DNA from: Candidatus Thiodiazotropha endoloripes
GTDB lineage: Bacteria > Pseudomonadota > Gammaproteobacteria > Chromatiales > Chromatiaceae
Assembly: GCF_001708965.1 (NCBI RefSeq)
Contig: NZ_LVJW01000003.1
Coordinates: forward strand, 992,001 to 1,056,000
DNA: 64,000 nt
Direction of reading: 5' to 3'
Part shown: positions 10,589 to 19,613 of the stretch, in pieces
Numbering within the stretch: the stretch's first letter is position 1
Layout of the letters: the number at the start of each line of letters is the position of its first letter
Notes under the pieces: model-generated
The model's input: the letters and a program-made list of their open reading frames with translations, nothing else
The model's database searches: none
Told to the model about the DNA's origin: nothing
Position numbers and translations under genes: made by a program

Positions 10589-10658
10589 TTACCGGCTGCA
10601 GCCGTTGAATGTCGTAACCGATTTATAGCAAGGATTTTGTGCATTCTATTTGCATGAT

Positions 10659-10702
10659 TACCAACCAGACCATCACTGTTAATAGGATTGGTCTGGTTGG
10701 TA
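10659..10702. terminator. Long perfect hairpin after dapB
   Basis: TACCAACCAGACCA and TGGTCTGGTTGGTA form a 14-bp perfect stem with a 16-base loop, about 70 bp after dapB. No T-run follows on either strand, so this may be a Rho-assisted terminator, an mRNA-protecting hairpin or a protein-binding palindrome rather than a classic intrinsic terminator. Confidence 0.45.
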
Positions 10703-10764
10703 TCTGATACATGTTGGTGCTCCGGTGCGGTGAGTCCGTACCCTCTCTAGCTGGGGTGATTGAA

Positions 10765-11238
10765 ATGCAGAGACTCTTCTCACTCTTTTTCATCCTGCTG
10801 CTGGCCCAAGGAATCTGGGGCTGCAGCGATGATCCACTATCTGCCGATGAGCAACTGCGCAGCACCATCCGTGAAGCTGAAACCTACATTCAGGCCCGTG
10901 ATCTGTCGGCAACCCTGGAGTTTGTGCATGCGGATTACCGGGACAATAACGGCTTCGACCTGCGCCAGTTGAGAGCCATGCTGGCCGGCTATTTTTTACG
11001 CCACAAGTCGATCCATATTCTCACCACCATAGACAACATCGAGGTGCAGGAGAACGGTCAAGCCCAGGTATTGATCTATGCCGGTTTGGCCGGATCGCCT
11101 CAGGACCGGGAGAGATCACTAAGCCAGTGGCGGGGAGACCTGCTGCGTCTTGAATTGACCTTTCTGCAACAGGATGACGATTGGCTCGTGTCCGAAGCGG
11201 ATTGGCGTCGGGCTACGCCCCAGGACTTTATGCACTGA
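10765..11238 (+). CDS. Putative lipoprotein of unknown function
   Basis: A 157-residue protein with a clear lipoprotein signal: a hydrophobic stretch (LFSLFFILLLAQGIW) followed by a lipobox-like GIWGC with Cys20. The mature part (helical EQLRSTIREAETYIQARD, then RQLRAMLAGYFLRHKSIHIL and a beta-rich half ending DDDWLVSEADWRR) resembles an NTF2/SnoaL-like cone fold. That resemblance is inference. The frame opens at 10711, but the ATG at 10765 is preceded by GGGGTGA and starts the signal peptide. It lies upstream of a FliK-like gene. Confidence 0.75.
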   Translation: MQRLFSLFFILLLAQGIWGCSDDPLSADEQLRSTIREAETYIQARDLSATLEFVHADYRDNNGFDLRQLRAMLAGYFLRHKSIHILTTIDNIEVQENGQAQVLIYAGLAGSPQDRERSLSQWRGDLLRLELTFLQQDDDWLVSEADWRRATPQDFMH

Positions 11239-11297
11239 GTTTGGCCCGGAACCTGCTTGTTATCTGTCGACAGGAGACCACACTGACAGGTAATGCC

Positions 11298-12314
11298 ATG
11301 GCTCAGATACCCTTTATGTCCCAAATTACTGGGGGCAACACAACTTCAACAACAACCGGTGAAGCTGACTTAGGGCTGTTCAGTCTCTCTGCAGAGAGCT
11401 TGTCTACCGGTGTTCCGTTTGATCTGGCACTGCAAGAGCTGCTCGCCTCAGAGCACAGTGAAGAGGCTCTACAACTGTTCAGTTTGCAGATGCCGATTGA
11501 TACTGAAACTCGGCCAATGACCAATCCAATGCTGACACAGGACGGCAAGCTGTTGCCGCTCACCCCCCAGCTGAACGGCCAGGCTTTGCCGCAGCTCAGT
11601 GAGCCGTCGCAGCTACCAATGGCCGCGAAGCGTGCGGAGCTGATGCCGGCACTCACCCTGACACTGCCGCAGAAGGTTCAGACGGACGCCGTCATGCCTA
11701 AACTGACCAGTCTGGTGACCACCGACCGGCCGGTTGAGATGATGTCTCTGATCAGTGCGGATATGGCGGGGGACAGACCCCAGGCTGAGGTCTCCCGTAC
11801 CGCGGATACCAGCAGCCAGTTCTCACTCAACGCGCTCAGCCAGTCAGCCACTTCGCCGGTCGGTAGTCGCGCCTCTATCGTATTGCCTCTGAATACCCCG
11901 GTTGGACAACCCGGGTGGGATCAGGCGGTAGGCGAGCGGATCCAGTGGATGGTGAATCAGAATATCCAACAGGCAGAGATCAAATTGACGCCGCCCAATC
12001 TGGGGCCTTTGGAGATCAAGATATCGGTGCAGAACGATCAAACCAATGTCACTTTCATTGCGGCTCAGGCGCCAACCCGAGAAGCACTGGAATCATCCAT
12101 TCCCCGCCTGCGGGAGATGTTTGGTGAAATCAATTTGAATCTGGCGAATGTGGATGTGGGACATCAACAGGCTGGTGAGCCTGGTCGTGAGGGCGCTGCA
12201 GAAAGTCGAGGTAAAGGAGGATCATCCGATCCTGATTCATCACAAGGCTGGTCGGCAGACGCTGGAGGCGTTCAGATCCGTAGCGGAGACGGATTGTTGG
12301 ATACCTATGCCTGA
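11298..12314 (+). CDS. FliK-like flagellar hook-length control protein
   Basis: A 338-residue protein with a variable, Ser/Thr/Gln-rich N-terminal two-thirds and a conserved C-terminal Flg_hook (FliK_C) domain at about residues 200-295. The domain shows QAVGERIQWMVNQNIQQAEI, then LTPPNLGPLEIKI, FIAAQAPTREALESSIPRLR and FGEINLNLANVDV. FliK measures hook length and switches export specificity of the flagellar secretion system. No other flagellar gene is in the window, so it is an orphan copy. It could serve a second hook/type III-like role. The ATG at 11298 is chosen because upstream codons overlap the lipoprotein gene. Confidence 0.8.
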   Translation: MAQIPFMSQITGGNTTSTTTGEADLGLFSLSAESLSTGVPFDLALQELLASEHSEEALQLFSLQMPIDTETRPMTNPMLTQDGKLLPLTPQLNGQALPQLSEPSQLPMAAKRAELMPALTLTLPQKVQTDAVMPKLTSLVTTDRPVEMMSLISADMAGDRPQAEVSRTADTSSQFSLNALSQSATSPVGSRASIVLPLNTPVGQPGWDQAVGERIQWMVNQNIQQAEIKLTPPNLGPLEIKISVQNDQTNVTFIAAQAPTREALESSIPRLREMFGEINLNLANVDVGHQQAGEPGREGAAESRGKGGSSDPDSSQGWSADAGGVQIRSGDGLLDTYA

Positions 12315-12722
12315 CACCTGCTTGGGCTTGTAAACACTCATCCAATCGGCCCTGTTGCAGGGCCGGGATTACCATTCGATCGACTCCAACTCGACATGGG
12401 TCTCAGCCAAAGGCCCATGCACGCTTCTGCGAAGCGGTTTTCAGCGTGCCCCTGTCCATTGCATGATCTGTTGTACTTATTGAACTGAGCAAATGTGGTG
12501 GAATTGTCATCTTGGCTGTTTTCAGGCTCTAACTCACTGGCAAGCAACAGATTCTTTCCCTCAAATAGCGATTTTATCTTTGTCATTGGGAATGGGATTA
12601 TTTTTTGAGTCCCTATCCAGGCAGTAAACATATAAACTGTTGTCAGAAATTTAATCCATTTGGATGAAATATCCTGCCCAGTAAGCGAAAATGCATAGTG
12701 CGATAGACATTTGGAATGGCTG
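12315..12722. other. Intergenic region upstream of lapA
   Basis: About 400 bp without a convincing gene. A perfect 8-bp hairpin CGGCCCTG-TTG-CAGGGCCG (12347-12365) lies 33 bp after the FliK-like gene and probably ends its transcript, although no T-run follows. The rest is AT-richer and presumably holds the lapA promoter. The ihfB gene often found before lapA is absent. Confidence 0.5.
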
Positions 12723-13007
12723 ATGCGATTCATAAAACTCCTTTTTTTGATCTTGGTGATGATGTTCGGTGCTGTATTTGCGGTACTCAACTCTGACTCG
12801 GTACCCGTAAACTACTACTTCGGCAGCCGTGATCTACCGCTCTCCCTGGTATTGACTCTGGTACTTGGAGTCGGTGTTCTGTTGGGTCTTTTTTCCGGCA
12901 TGGGACGTATCGTCGGACTGAAAAGAGAGATTCAAACGCTGAAAAGACGTAGCGAAATGGTTAGCAAAGAGGTGAATAATCTCCGTGCACTGCCATTGAA
13001 AGAGTAA
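12723..13007 (+). CDS. lapA: Lipopolysaccharide assembly protein LapA
   Basis: A 94-residue inner-membrane protein of the LapA/DUF1049 family. Two transmembrane helices are visible (residues about 2-20 and 38-60), separated by the family signature NSDSVPVNYYFG. A short coiled coil follows (RIVGLKREIQTLKRRSEM). LapA works with LapB in controlling LPS synthesis by way of LpxC turnover. The frame opens with TTG at 12711; the ATG at 12723 starts the first membrane helix. It is followed by lapB, the standard pair. Confidence 0.92.
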   Translation: MRFIKLLFLILVMMFGAVFAVLNSDSVPVNYYFGSRDLPLSLVLTLVLGVGVLLGLFSGMGRIVGLKREIQTLKRRSEMVSKEVNNLRALPLKE

Positions 13008-13110
13008 CTTGTGTTCAACGTTATGAAGATCTGTTCAACCACAGACAAGCCGAAACGCCAGCTGTTGCTGACGGCGGGTCTTGTGTCACCCTGCAGCGAG
13101 GATCGTGCCG

Positions 13111-14286
13111 ATGTATGAGGCACTGCTGTTGTTGCTTCCTGTCGCGGCGGCCTCCGGGTGGTTCGCGGCAAGGCGGGGTGTGGCGGTAAAGAGCCAGAAA
13201 CAGCCGCAAGAGATCTCTCCGGTCTACTTCAAAGGTCTCAACTACCTGTTGAATGAACAGCCGGATAAGGCGATCGATCTGTTCATCAAGCTGTTGGATG
13301 TGGACAGCGATACGGTGGAGACCCATTTGGCTCTGGGCAATCTGTTCCGGCGGCGTGGCGAGGTGGAGCGGGCGATTCGCATTCACCAGAATCTGATTGC
13401 CCGACCAAGTCTGAGTCGGGAGCAGCGGGCTCAGGCACTGCTCGAACTGGGGCAGGACTATATGCGGGCCGGGCTGTTCGATCGGGCGGAAAATCTGTTT
13501 ATCGAATTGACAGAGCTGAAGCTGCATAACGAACAGGCCAATATCTATCTGCTGGAAATCTACCAGCAGGAGAAGGATTGGAAGCGCTGTCTGGAGGTGG
13601 CGGACAGAATTACGGTCTCCCACTATCCAGCGCTGCACAACGCCATTGCCCACTTCTATTGTGAATTGGCGGAACAGCAGTTGCGTCAGCAGAACATGGC
13701 GGCCGCAGAGAGTTTTCTGAAGCGTGCCCAGCATATGAAGCGCAGTAATGTCCGGGTATTGATCCTGCAGGCTGAAATCGAATATACCCGGGGTGATTGC
13801 CGTTCAGTGATACGACTGTTACGACAGGTAGAAGGGAGTGATCCGGCCTATCTGTCAGAGACCCTGCCACGTACCATCGAGTGTTATCGCAAGCTCGGAC
13901 AGCATCAGGAGCTCTATGACTACCTGGAGCAACTCTATCAGCGTCACCACTGTACCGAAGCCATGTTGATCCTGGCGGATATGATTGCCGAAAGCCAGGG
14001 TGAAGGGGCTGCTGTGGAGGCGATACTCAAACACCTCTCCGACAAACCGGATCTGAAAGGTCTGGAACGTCTGGTCAGATTGAATCTGCAACGTAGTGAA
14101 GAGAGTCCCAGGGAGACCCTGGAAGTACTCTTGAGTTCCGTTTCAAAATTACTCGATAAGGAACCGGCCTATCAGTGCGAGCATTGTGGATTCACGGCCA
14201 AGAAAATCCATTGGCACTGCCCGAGTTGTAAAACCTGGGGGGCGATCAAGCCGATCCAGGGTCTTGGCAGAAACATCAAGGGTTAA
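13111..14286 (+). CDS. lapB: Lipopolysaccharide assembly protein LapB (YciM)
   Basis: A 391-residue LapB. A single N-terminal membrane helix (YEALLLLLPVAAASGWFAA) anchors a cytoplasmic TPR array (about nine helix pairs, beginning KGLNYLLNEQPDKAIDLF). The C-terminal rubredoxin-like zinc knuckle has the pairs CEHC and CPSC. It regulates FtsH-mediated degradation of LpxC and so balances LPS and phospholipid synthesis. The ATG at 13111 gives the canonical MYEALLLLLP start; upstream codons are not conserved. Confidence 0.96.
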   Translation: MYEALLLLLPVAAASGWFAARRGVAVKSQKQPQEISPVYFKGLNYLLNEQPDKAIDLFIKLLDVDSDTVETHLALGNLFRRRGEVERAIRIHQNLIARPSLSREQRAQALLELGQDYMRAGLFDRAENLFIELTELKLHNEQANIYLLEIYQQEKDWKRCLEVADRITVSHYPALHNAIAHFYCELAEQQLRQQNMAAAESFLKRAQHMKRSNVRVLILQAEIEYTRGDCRSVIRLLRQVEGSDPAYLSETLPRTIECYRKLGQHQELYDYLEQLYQRHHCTEAMLILADMIAESQGEGAAVEAILKHLSDKPDLKGLERLVRLNLQRSEESPRETLEVLLSSVSKLLDKEPAYQCEHCGFTAKKIHWHCPSCKTWGAIKPIQGLGRNIKG

Positions 14287-14343
14287 TAACAGGCCCTAAA
14301 AATTCCTTACCATCAACACCAATCCTGATAAGGAGCATGCAAT

Positions 14344-15054
14344 ATGAATGGGACAGACTCTAAGGTCATTGTCGCTTTAGATTTTCCGCAACAGCAACAG
14401 GCCTTGGATCTGGTTGAACGCCTCGATCCGTCACTCTGTCGACTGAAGGTGGGTAAAGAGATGTTCACCCGACTGGGTCCGCAGTTTGTCGAGCAGCTGA
14501 GCAATCGGGGATATGACATATTTCTGGATCTGAAATTTCATGACATTCCCAACACCGTCGCGGCGGCCTGTGATGCGGCCGCTGATCTGGGGGTATGGAT
14601 GATAAATCTGCACGCCTCCGGTGGACGGAGAATGATGATGGCGGCAAGAGAGCGCCTGGAGCAACGCAGTGAACGCCCATTGCTGGTCGCAGTAACCATT
14701 CTTACCAGCCTGGGTGTCGAGGATATTGCCGAGGTCGGTTATCAAGGTGAACCGGCGGAGAATGTCTTGAGGCTGGCAAAACTGACCGATGAGTCGGGAC
14801 TGGACGGGGTGGTCTGCTCACCAAGAGAGGCGAGTGAGATACGCCGGCAACTGGGTCAGGATTTTCTGCTTGTGACTCCAGGGGTCAGGCCCAGTAGCGC
14901 TGCCAAGGACGATCAGCGCAGAGTGATGACGCCAGCTGACGCAATGGTTGCCGGGTCGAGTTATCTGGTGGTAGGCAGGCCGATCACGGCCGCTGATGAT
15001 CCGATTAAGGCATTGCAGGCGATCAATGCTGAGGTGTCGGAGTCTCTGGCTTGA
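14344..15054 (+). CDS. pyrF: Orotidine 5'-phosphate decarboxylase
   Basis: A 236-residue PyrF TIM barrel that makes UMP from OMP, the last step of de novo pyrimidine synthesis. The catalytic DxKxxDI motif is seen as [13 protein letters not shown]. Phosphate-binding [18 protein letters not shown] and [12 protein letters not shown] are conserved. It starts 57 bp after lapB with AAGGAG upstream of the ATG, and belongs to the common lapAB-pyrF arrangement. Confidence 0.97.
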   Translation: MNGTDSKVIVALDFPQQQQALDLVERLDPSLCRLKVGKEMFTRLGPQFVEQLSNRGYDIFLDLKFHDIPNTVAAACDAAADLGVWMINLHASGGRRMMMAARERLEQRSERPLLVAVTILTSLGVEDIAEVGYQGEPAENVLRLAKLTDESGLDGVVCSPREASEIRRQLGQDFLLVTPGVRPSSAAKDDQRRVMTPADAMVAGSSYLVVGRPITAADDPIKALQAINAEVSESLA

Positions 15055-15193
15055 GCAGCCGTTTGTATTTTAGGTCTGTACCCAAATAGTTCATTGACAG
15101 TCCAAACCTCTCCCCATAGGCTTGTGGCTTAAATATGTGTGAACAGGCCCTAACAGGTCAAGTTACTGCGATATAGGTTGTTTCTAAGGAGAT

Positions 15194-16081
15194 ATGATGG
15201 TGAAGAAGATTCGCAAGGCGGTATTCCCGGTTGCCGGTATGGGAACACGCTTTCTTCCGGCAACGAAAGCTAATCCCAAGGAGATGCTGCCTGTTGTGGA
15301 CAAACCGTTGATTCAATACGCTGCAGAGGAGGCAGAGGAAGCCGGAGTCAGCTCCCTGGTGTTTGTAACCGGTCGAAACAAACGCTCAATTCCGGATCAT
15401 TTCGATAAGGCCTATGAATTGGAGAGTGAGCTGAAAGAGGCTGGTAAAACAGCGTTGCTTGAAAAGGTACAGAATGTCCTGCCTGAAGATGTCAGCTGCA
15501 TCTATCTGCGTCAGTCTGAAGCTTTGGGGCTGGGTCATGCCGTGCTCTGTGCCGAACCGGTGGTTGCCGATGAGCCTTTTGCGGTAATCCTGGCAGATGA
15601 TCTGATTCGTGGTGATGGGGGAGTCGGTGCACTGGAACAGATGGCGCAGATCTATGAGCGTTATCAGTGCAGCGTGATACTGGTTGAAGAGGTGCCCCAG
15701 GAAGAGACCAGCAAATACGGTATCGTTGAGGTTGAGGACGATGATGGGGAGACAGCCACCATTACCTCAATTGTGGAAAAACCCAAACCTGAAGATGCCC
15801 CTTCCAATCTGGGTGTGGTGGGCCGCTATATTCTGACTCCCAGAATCTTCTCCCTGATCAAGGAGACCGGCCGTGGCGCCGGTGGTGAGATTCAGCTGAC
15901 CGATGCGATTGCCGAACTGCTCAAATATGAAAAAGTCAGGGCCTATCGTGTCAAGGGTAAACGTTACGACTGTGGTAGTAAGCTCGGTTATCTGGAAGCC
16001 ACCGTCGAGTTAGGCCTGGCCCATGAGGAGCTGGGGGACAGCTTTAAAAACTATCTCAAGGAAATGGCTGAAAAGCTCTAG
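15194..16081 (+). CDS. galU: UTP--glucose-1-phosphate uridylyltransferase
   Basis: A 295-residue GalU that makes UDP-glucose from UTP and glucose-1-phosphate, feeding LPS and exopolysaccharide synthesis. The nucleotidyltransferase signature [20 protein letters not shown] is at residues 10-29. [12 protein letters not shown] carries the metal-binding Asp, and [19 protein letters not shown] is typical. A perfect AAGGAGAT ribosome-binding site lies before the ATG. It is a single-gene transcript, ended by the strong hairpin at 16104-16131. Confidence 0.97.
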   Translation: MMVKKIRKAVFPVAGMGTRFLPATKANPKEMLPVVDKPLIQYAAEEAEEAGVSSLVFVTGRNKRSIPDHFDKAYELESELKEAGKTALLEKVQNVLPEDVSCIYLRQSEALGLGHAVLCAEPVVADEPFAVILADDLIRGDGGVGALEQMAQIYERYQCSVILVEEVPQEETSKYGIVEVEDDDGETATITSIVEKPKPEDAPSNLGVVGRYILTPRIFSLIKETGRGAGGEIQLTDAIAELLKYEKVRAYRVKGKRYDCGSKLGYLEATVELGLAHEELGDSFKNYLKEMAEKL

Positions 16082-16103
16082 AGAAAATGGGATAGCCAAA
16101 CGA

Positions 16104-16131
16104 AATACGGCCGCATTTATGCGGCCGTATT
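16104..16131. terminator. Terminator after galU
   Basis: A 13-bp perfect inverted repeat (AATACGGCCGCAT and its complement) with a TT centre starts 22 bp after the galU stop. Short A and T tracts flank it, so it may work in both directions, for galU and for the convergent tRNA gene. Confidence 0.85.
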
Positions 16132-16135
16132 GGAT

Positions 16136-16210
16136 TGGTACTCCCTAGGGGACTCGAACCCCTGTTACCGGCGTGAGAGGCCAGCGTCCTAACCACTAGA
16201 CGAAGGGAGC
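16136..16210 (-). tRNA. tRNA-Glu (anticodon CTC)
   Basis: Read on the minus strand, the cloverleaf is complete. It has acceptor GCTCCCT/AGGGAGT (G-T at the first pair), a D-arm GTC/GAC, an anticodon stem CTGGC/GCCGG around the loop CTCTCAC (anticodon CTC), a T-arm AGGGG-TTCGAGT-CCCCT, and an encoded CCA. It reads GAG codons. Length is 75 nt with CCA. Confidence 0.95.
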
Positions 16211-16291
16211 AGCATCTTGCGAAAGCCGGTATTATACTGACTTGGTTGCCAGGCTCAATGACCTGGCGAAAATTCTTTGGTGATTTAACTC

Positions 16292-17671
16292 TTGAAACAA
16301 GCTGCCAAATGGCTCAAAAAGAAGTTTTCCGGATTGGTTAATGGTCAGATCCAGGCAACTGGACTGAACAGCGGAGATTCTGTGTCCGCCATACAGATAC
16401 CGAGAAACGAACACAATATTTCCCGCGCCAACATCAGTAACAACGCCATCAAGGTGCTCACCCGGCTGAGTAAGTCCGGATATGAGGCCTACCTGGTGGG
16501 TGGTGGTGTGCGTGATCTGCTGCTTGGTCGTGAGCCAAAAGATTTTGATGTGGCTACCAATGCCCGGCCGGAAGAGGTCAAGCAAGTCTTCAACAACTGT
16601 CGCCTGATCGGCCGGCGTTTCCGCCTGGCCCATGTCCATTTTGGCCGTGAAATTATAGAGGTAGCCACCTTTCGAAGTAATCAAAAGACCACTGAGGCGG
16701 GGGATCGCCAGGTGGAAAACGGCATGATACTCAGGGATAACGTCTACGGCACCCTGGAAGAGGATGCTCAGCGACGGGATTTCACCATCAATGCCCTCTA
16801 CTACAATATCGATGATTTTTCGGTGGTCGATTTCGCCAACGGCATGGTCGACCTTCAGCAGGGCGTCATCCGGTTGTTGGGAGATGTGGAGAGTCGCTAC
16901 CGGGAGGATCCGGTACGCCTGCTGAGGGCGATCCGCTTCGCCGCAAAACTTGGTTTTGTGATTGAGCCTGCCACTGAAGCGCCGATCGCCAGGTTTGCTC
17001 CGCTGTTGGGTGAAGTTCCTTCAGCACGGCTCTATGAAGAGGTGTTGAAGCTGTTTCTTGGTGGGGCGGCGCTGGAGAGCTTTGAAAAGCTGCGCCATTA
17101 TGAGCTGTTCGGACAGCTCTTTCCCGCCACCGAAGAAGCGCTCTCCCATGAGGATCATGAATTCCCCATCACCTTTGTCAATCGGGGCATGGCGAATACC
17201 GATGACCGTCTGAGCCAGGGTAAATCAGTGACTCCGGCCTTCCTGTTTGCGGTTCTGTTGTGGGAACCGGTCAGGTTGCGAGCTGAGAGGTTTGAAGCGG
17301 AGGGTGCACATCCTCTTGAGGCACTGCAGAATGCGGCGGCTGAAGTATTAAGTGAGCAGGCCAAGCATGTTTCGATACCGAAACGCTTCAGCTACCCGAT
17401 GCGTGACATCTGGCAACTGCAGGCGCGTTTCACCCAGCGGCAGGGCAAACGTCCACAACGGCTGGCCAGCCATCCCAAATTCCGCGCCGCCTACGATTTT
17501 CTGTTATTACGCGCTGAGTCGGGTGAGGTCGATCAGGAGTTGGCCGATTGGTGGACTCTCTATCAACACGCCAATGGAGAGGAGAAGGTGTCGATGACCG
17601 AGCAGGGAAGGCGCGGTCGGGGCAGACGTCGCAGAAAGCGCCGGAAAAAGACTCAAACCGTTGATGAATGA
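16292..17671 (+). CDS. pcnB: Poly(A) polymerase I
   Basis: A 459-residue PcnB that adds 3' poly(A) tails to RNAs and targets them for decay. The nucleotidyltransferase core shows YLVGGGVRDLLLGREPKDFD with the catalytic Asp pair. CRLIGRRFRLAHVHFG distinguishes it from CCA-adding enzymes, and REDPVRLLRAIRFAAKLGF is conserved. The C-terminus is strongly basic (RGRRGRGRRRRKRRKK), as usual for PcnB. The start is TTG at 16292; no better ATG or GTG lies before the conserved core. It overlaps folK by 8 bp. Confidence 0.94.
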   Translation: MKQAAKWLKKKFSGLVNGQIQATGLNSGDSVSAIQIPRNEHNISRANISNNAIKVLTRLSKSGYEAYLVGGGVRDLLLGREPKDFDVATNARPEEVKQVFNNCRLIGRRFRLAHVHFGREIIEVATFRSNQKTTEAGDRQVENGMILRDNVYGTLEEDAQRRDFTINALYYNIDDFSVVDFANGMVDLQQGVIRLLGDVESRYREDPVRLLRAIRFAAKLGFVIEPATEAPIARFAPLLGEVPSARLYEEVLKLFLGGAALESFEKLRHYELFGQLFPATEEALSHEDHEFPITFVNRGMANTDDRLSQGKSVTPAFLFAVLLWEPVRLRAERFEAEGAHPLEALQNAAAEVLSEQAKHVSIPKRFSYPMRDIWQLQARFTQRQGKRPQRLASHPKFRAAYDFLLLRAESGEVDQELADWWTLYQHANGEEKVSMTEQGRRGRGRRRRKRRKKTQTVDE

Positions 17672-18161
17672 TCCAGCGTCGGTCGCTGTCTATATCGGTC
17701 TGGGCAGTAATCTTCAAAACCCGAAATGGCAAGTGGAGAGCGCACTGGCAGAGCTTGCGCAGTTACCGGACAGCATGATGGTGAGCCACTCATCCCTCTA
17801 TCGGAGTCGTCCGCTCGGGCCTCAGGATCAAGACGATTTCATCAATGCTGCTGCCCACCTCACCACCACATTGGCAGCCGACTCTCTGCTCGACGCCTTA
17901 CAGCTGCTTGAGCAGCAACACCACCGGGTGCGGGAGCGTCGCTGGGGACCTCGTAGCCTCGATCTGGATCTGCTGCTGTATGGTGATCAGACAATCGATA
18001 CGCCACGCTTGATTGTCCCTCATCCAGAGATCGCCAAACGGAGTTTTGTCGTGCTGCCGCTGCTTGAAATTGCTCCCGCTGATCTGAGGATTCCCGGTCT
18101 GGGCTCACTGCAGACGTTGTCCACTGGCATAGAGAGGCGTGATATTGAACGACTTGCCTGA
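17664..18161 (+). CDS. folK: 2-amino-4-hydroxy-6-hydroxymethyldihydropteridine pyrophosphokinase
   Basis: A 165-residue HPPK that transfers pyrophosphate from ATP to hydroxymethyl-dihydropterin in folate synthesis. VYIGLGSNLQNP is the family start. The signature RRWGPRSLDLDLLLYG contains the metal-binding DLD, and VPHPEIAKRSFVVLPLLEI is the C-terminal conserved block. The ATG at 17664 overlaps the pcnB stop region by 8 bp, so translation is likely coupled (pcnB-folK pair). Confidence 0.96.
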   Translation: MNDPASVAVYIGLGSNLQNPKWQVESALAELAQLPDSMMVSHSSLYRSRPLGPQDQDDFINAAAHLTTTLAADSLLDALQLLEQQHHRVRERRWGPRSLDLDLLLYGDQTIDTPRLIVPHPEIAKRSFVVLPLLEIAPADLRIPGLGSLQTLSTGIERRDIERLA

Positions 18162-18798
18162 GATGCCCCGGTTTTTAGTTGTGGAGGGGCCGATCGGCGT
18201 GGGTAAGACCAGCCTGGTGCGGCGTCTGGCCAACCACTTCCAGAGTGAGATGTTACTGGAAGGTGCGGAGGAGAATCCGTTTCTACAGCGCTTCTATGAG
18301 AACCCCAGAGAGGCGGCACTACCGGCTCAGCTGTTTTTTCTGTTTCAGCGCAGCAGACAGTGGAACGGGCTTGTCCAGGATGATCTGTTTCGTCAGCAAT
18401 TGATTGCCGATTTTATGCTTGAGAAGGATCGTCTGTTTGCCCAGATCAATCTCGATAAGGATGAGCTGGCGCTCTATGAACAGGTCTATCAACAGTTGAC
18501 CTTGCAGGCACCTCCACCCGATTTAGTGGTCTATCTACAAGCGCCGGTGGACACGCTTATGAAACGGATAAAAAAGCGTGCCCGTCCACAGGAGAAGACC
18601 ATCGAGGCGGACTATCTGAAAAAACTCTGTGATGCCTATACAGACTTTTTTTACTATTATGATCGATCGCCTCTACTGATCATCAATGCGGCAGAGATCA
18701 ATCCGTTGGAACGGCAACGGGATTTTGATCTGTTGATTGAGCATATCAGCAGCGAAGGTCCTGACCGGCGGTATCTCAATCCAACCATGTCACTCTGA
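18145..18798 (+). CDS. Deoxynucleoside kinase family protein
   Basis: About 217 residues, dNK/deoxyadenosine-deoxyguanosine kinase type, a nucleotide-salvage enzyme. The P-loop is EGPIGVGKTSLVRRL. The substrate-site ENPFLQRFYENP and FQRSRQ (the ERS-like motif), then YLQAPVDTLMKRIKKRARPQE (lid region with arginines), fit the family. The start is unsettled. TTG at 18145 has AGAGAGG seven bases upstream; GTG at 18139 and ATG at 18163 are alternatives in the same frame. It overlaps the folK end and precedes panB by 14 bp, so it is probably one pcnB-folK-kinase-panBC operon. Confidence 0.88.
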   Translation: MNDLPEMPRFLVVEGPIGVGKTSLVRRLANHFQSEMLLEGAEENPFLQRFYENPREAALPAQLFFLFQRSRQWNGLVQDDLFRQQLIADFMLEKDRLFAQINLDKDELALYEQVYQQLTLQAPPPDLVVYLQAPVDTLMKRIKKRARPQEKTIEADYLKKLCDAYTDFFYYYDRSPLLIINAAEINPLERQRDFDLLIEHISSEGPDRRYLNPTMSL

Positions 18799-18812
18799 AT
18801 GAGTGGAGTCAT

Positions 18813-19613
18813 ATGAGCAGAAAGAACATTACAATCAGAAGCCTGGTGGAAATGAAATCGGCGGGTGAAAAAATCTCCGTATTGACCAGCTATGATGCCA
18901 GTTTCACCCAGCTGATCGAGTCGGCAGGTGTCGATGTAATCCTGGTGGGAGATTCCCTGGGGATGGTGATCCAGGGACAGGAGAGCACACTGCCGGTAAC
19001 CCTCGATGAGATGATCTACCACACTCGCAATGTAGCCCGTGCCAGAAACCATGCCCTGTTGGTCTCCGATATGCCTTTCATGAGTTATCGCTCCCCTGAA
19101 CTGGCACTGGAATCGGCCGGACGGTTGATGAAAGAGGGGGGCGCTCAGATGGTGAAACTGGAGGGTGGTGCGATTCATTTGCAGACCATTCGTCAACTGT
19201 CTGGCCAGGGCATCCCGGTTTGCGGTCATCTGGGTCTGCTGCCCCAGTCGGTACATAAGCTGGGTGGCTACCGGGTACAGGGCCGAGGTGAGCGGGATGC
19301 TGAGCAGATCCTGGATGATGCGGTTGCCCTCGAAGAGGCGGGAATCGATCTGCTGGTTCTGGAGTGTGTTCCGGATCAACTGGCGGCCAGGATCAGTCGG
19401 AAATTAACCATTCCGGTGATTGGTATTGGTGCAGGAGTGGATTGTGACGGACAGGTGTTGGTGCTCTACGACATGCTGGGAATCAATCCACATCCACCCA
19501 GTTTCGTGGAGAATTTTCTCCACTCCGGCCGAACCATAGAAGAGGCGATCAAGGCCTATTCCACAGCCGTCAAGCAAGCTGATTTCCCCACCAAGGAGCA
19601 CAGTTTTTCATGA
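18813..19613 (+). CDS. panB: 3-methyl-2-oxobutanoate hydroxymethyltransferase
   Basis: A 266-residue PanB that makes ketopantoate from alpha-ketoisovalerate and methylene-THF. [20 protein letters not shown] and [13 protein letters not shown] start the barrel and supply metal and substrate ligands. VKLEGG and [16 protein letters not shown] are conserved, and [20 protein letters not shown] ends the core. Its ATGA stop overlaps the start of panC, so the two are translationally coupled. Confidence 0.97.
   Translation: MSRKNITIRSLVEMKSAGEKISVLTSYDASFTQLIESAGVDVILVGDSLGMVIQGQESTLPVTLDEMIYHTRNVARARNHALLVSDMPFMSYRSPELALESAGRLMKEGGAQMVKLEGGAIHLQTIRQLSGQGIPVCGHLGLLPQSVHKLGGYRVQGRGERDAEQILDDAVALEEAGIDLLVLECVPDQLAARISRKLTIPVIGIGAGVDCDGQVLVLYDMLGINPHPPSFVENFLHSGRTIEEAIKAYSTAVKQADFPTKEHSFS

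Noticed and set aside
12338-12790. A 150-codon minus-strand frame upstream of lapA
   Set aside because: It overlaps the lapA start, has no recognisable domain and a non-coding-like composition, and covers a hairpin; it looks like chance openness in an intergenic region.
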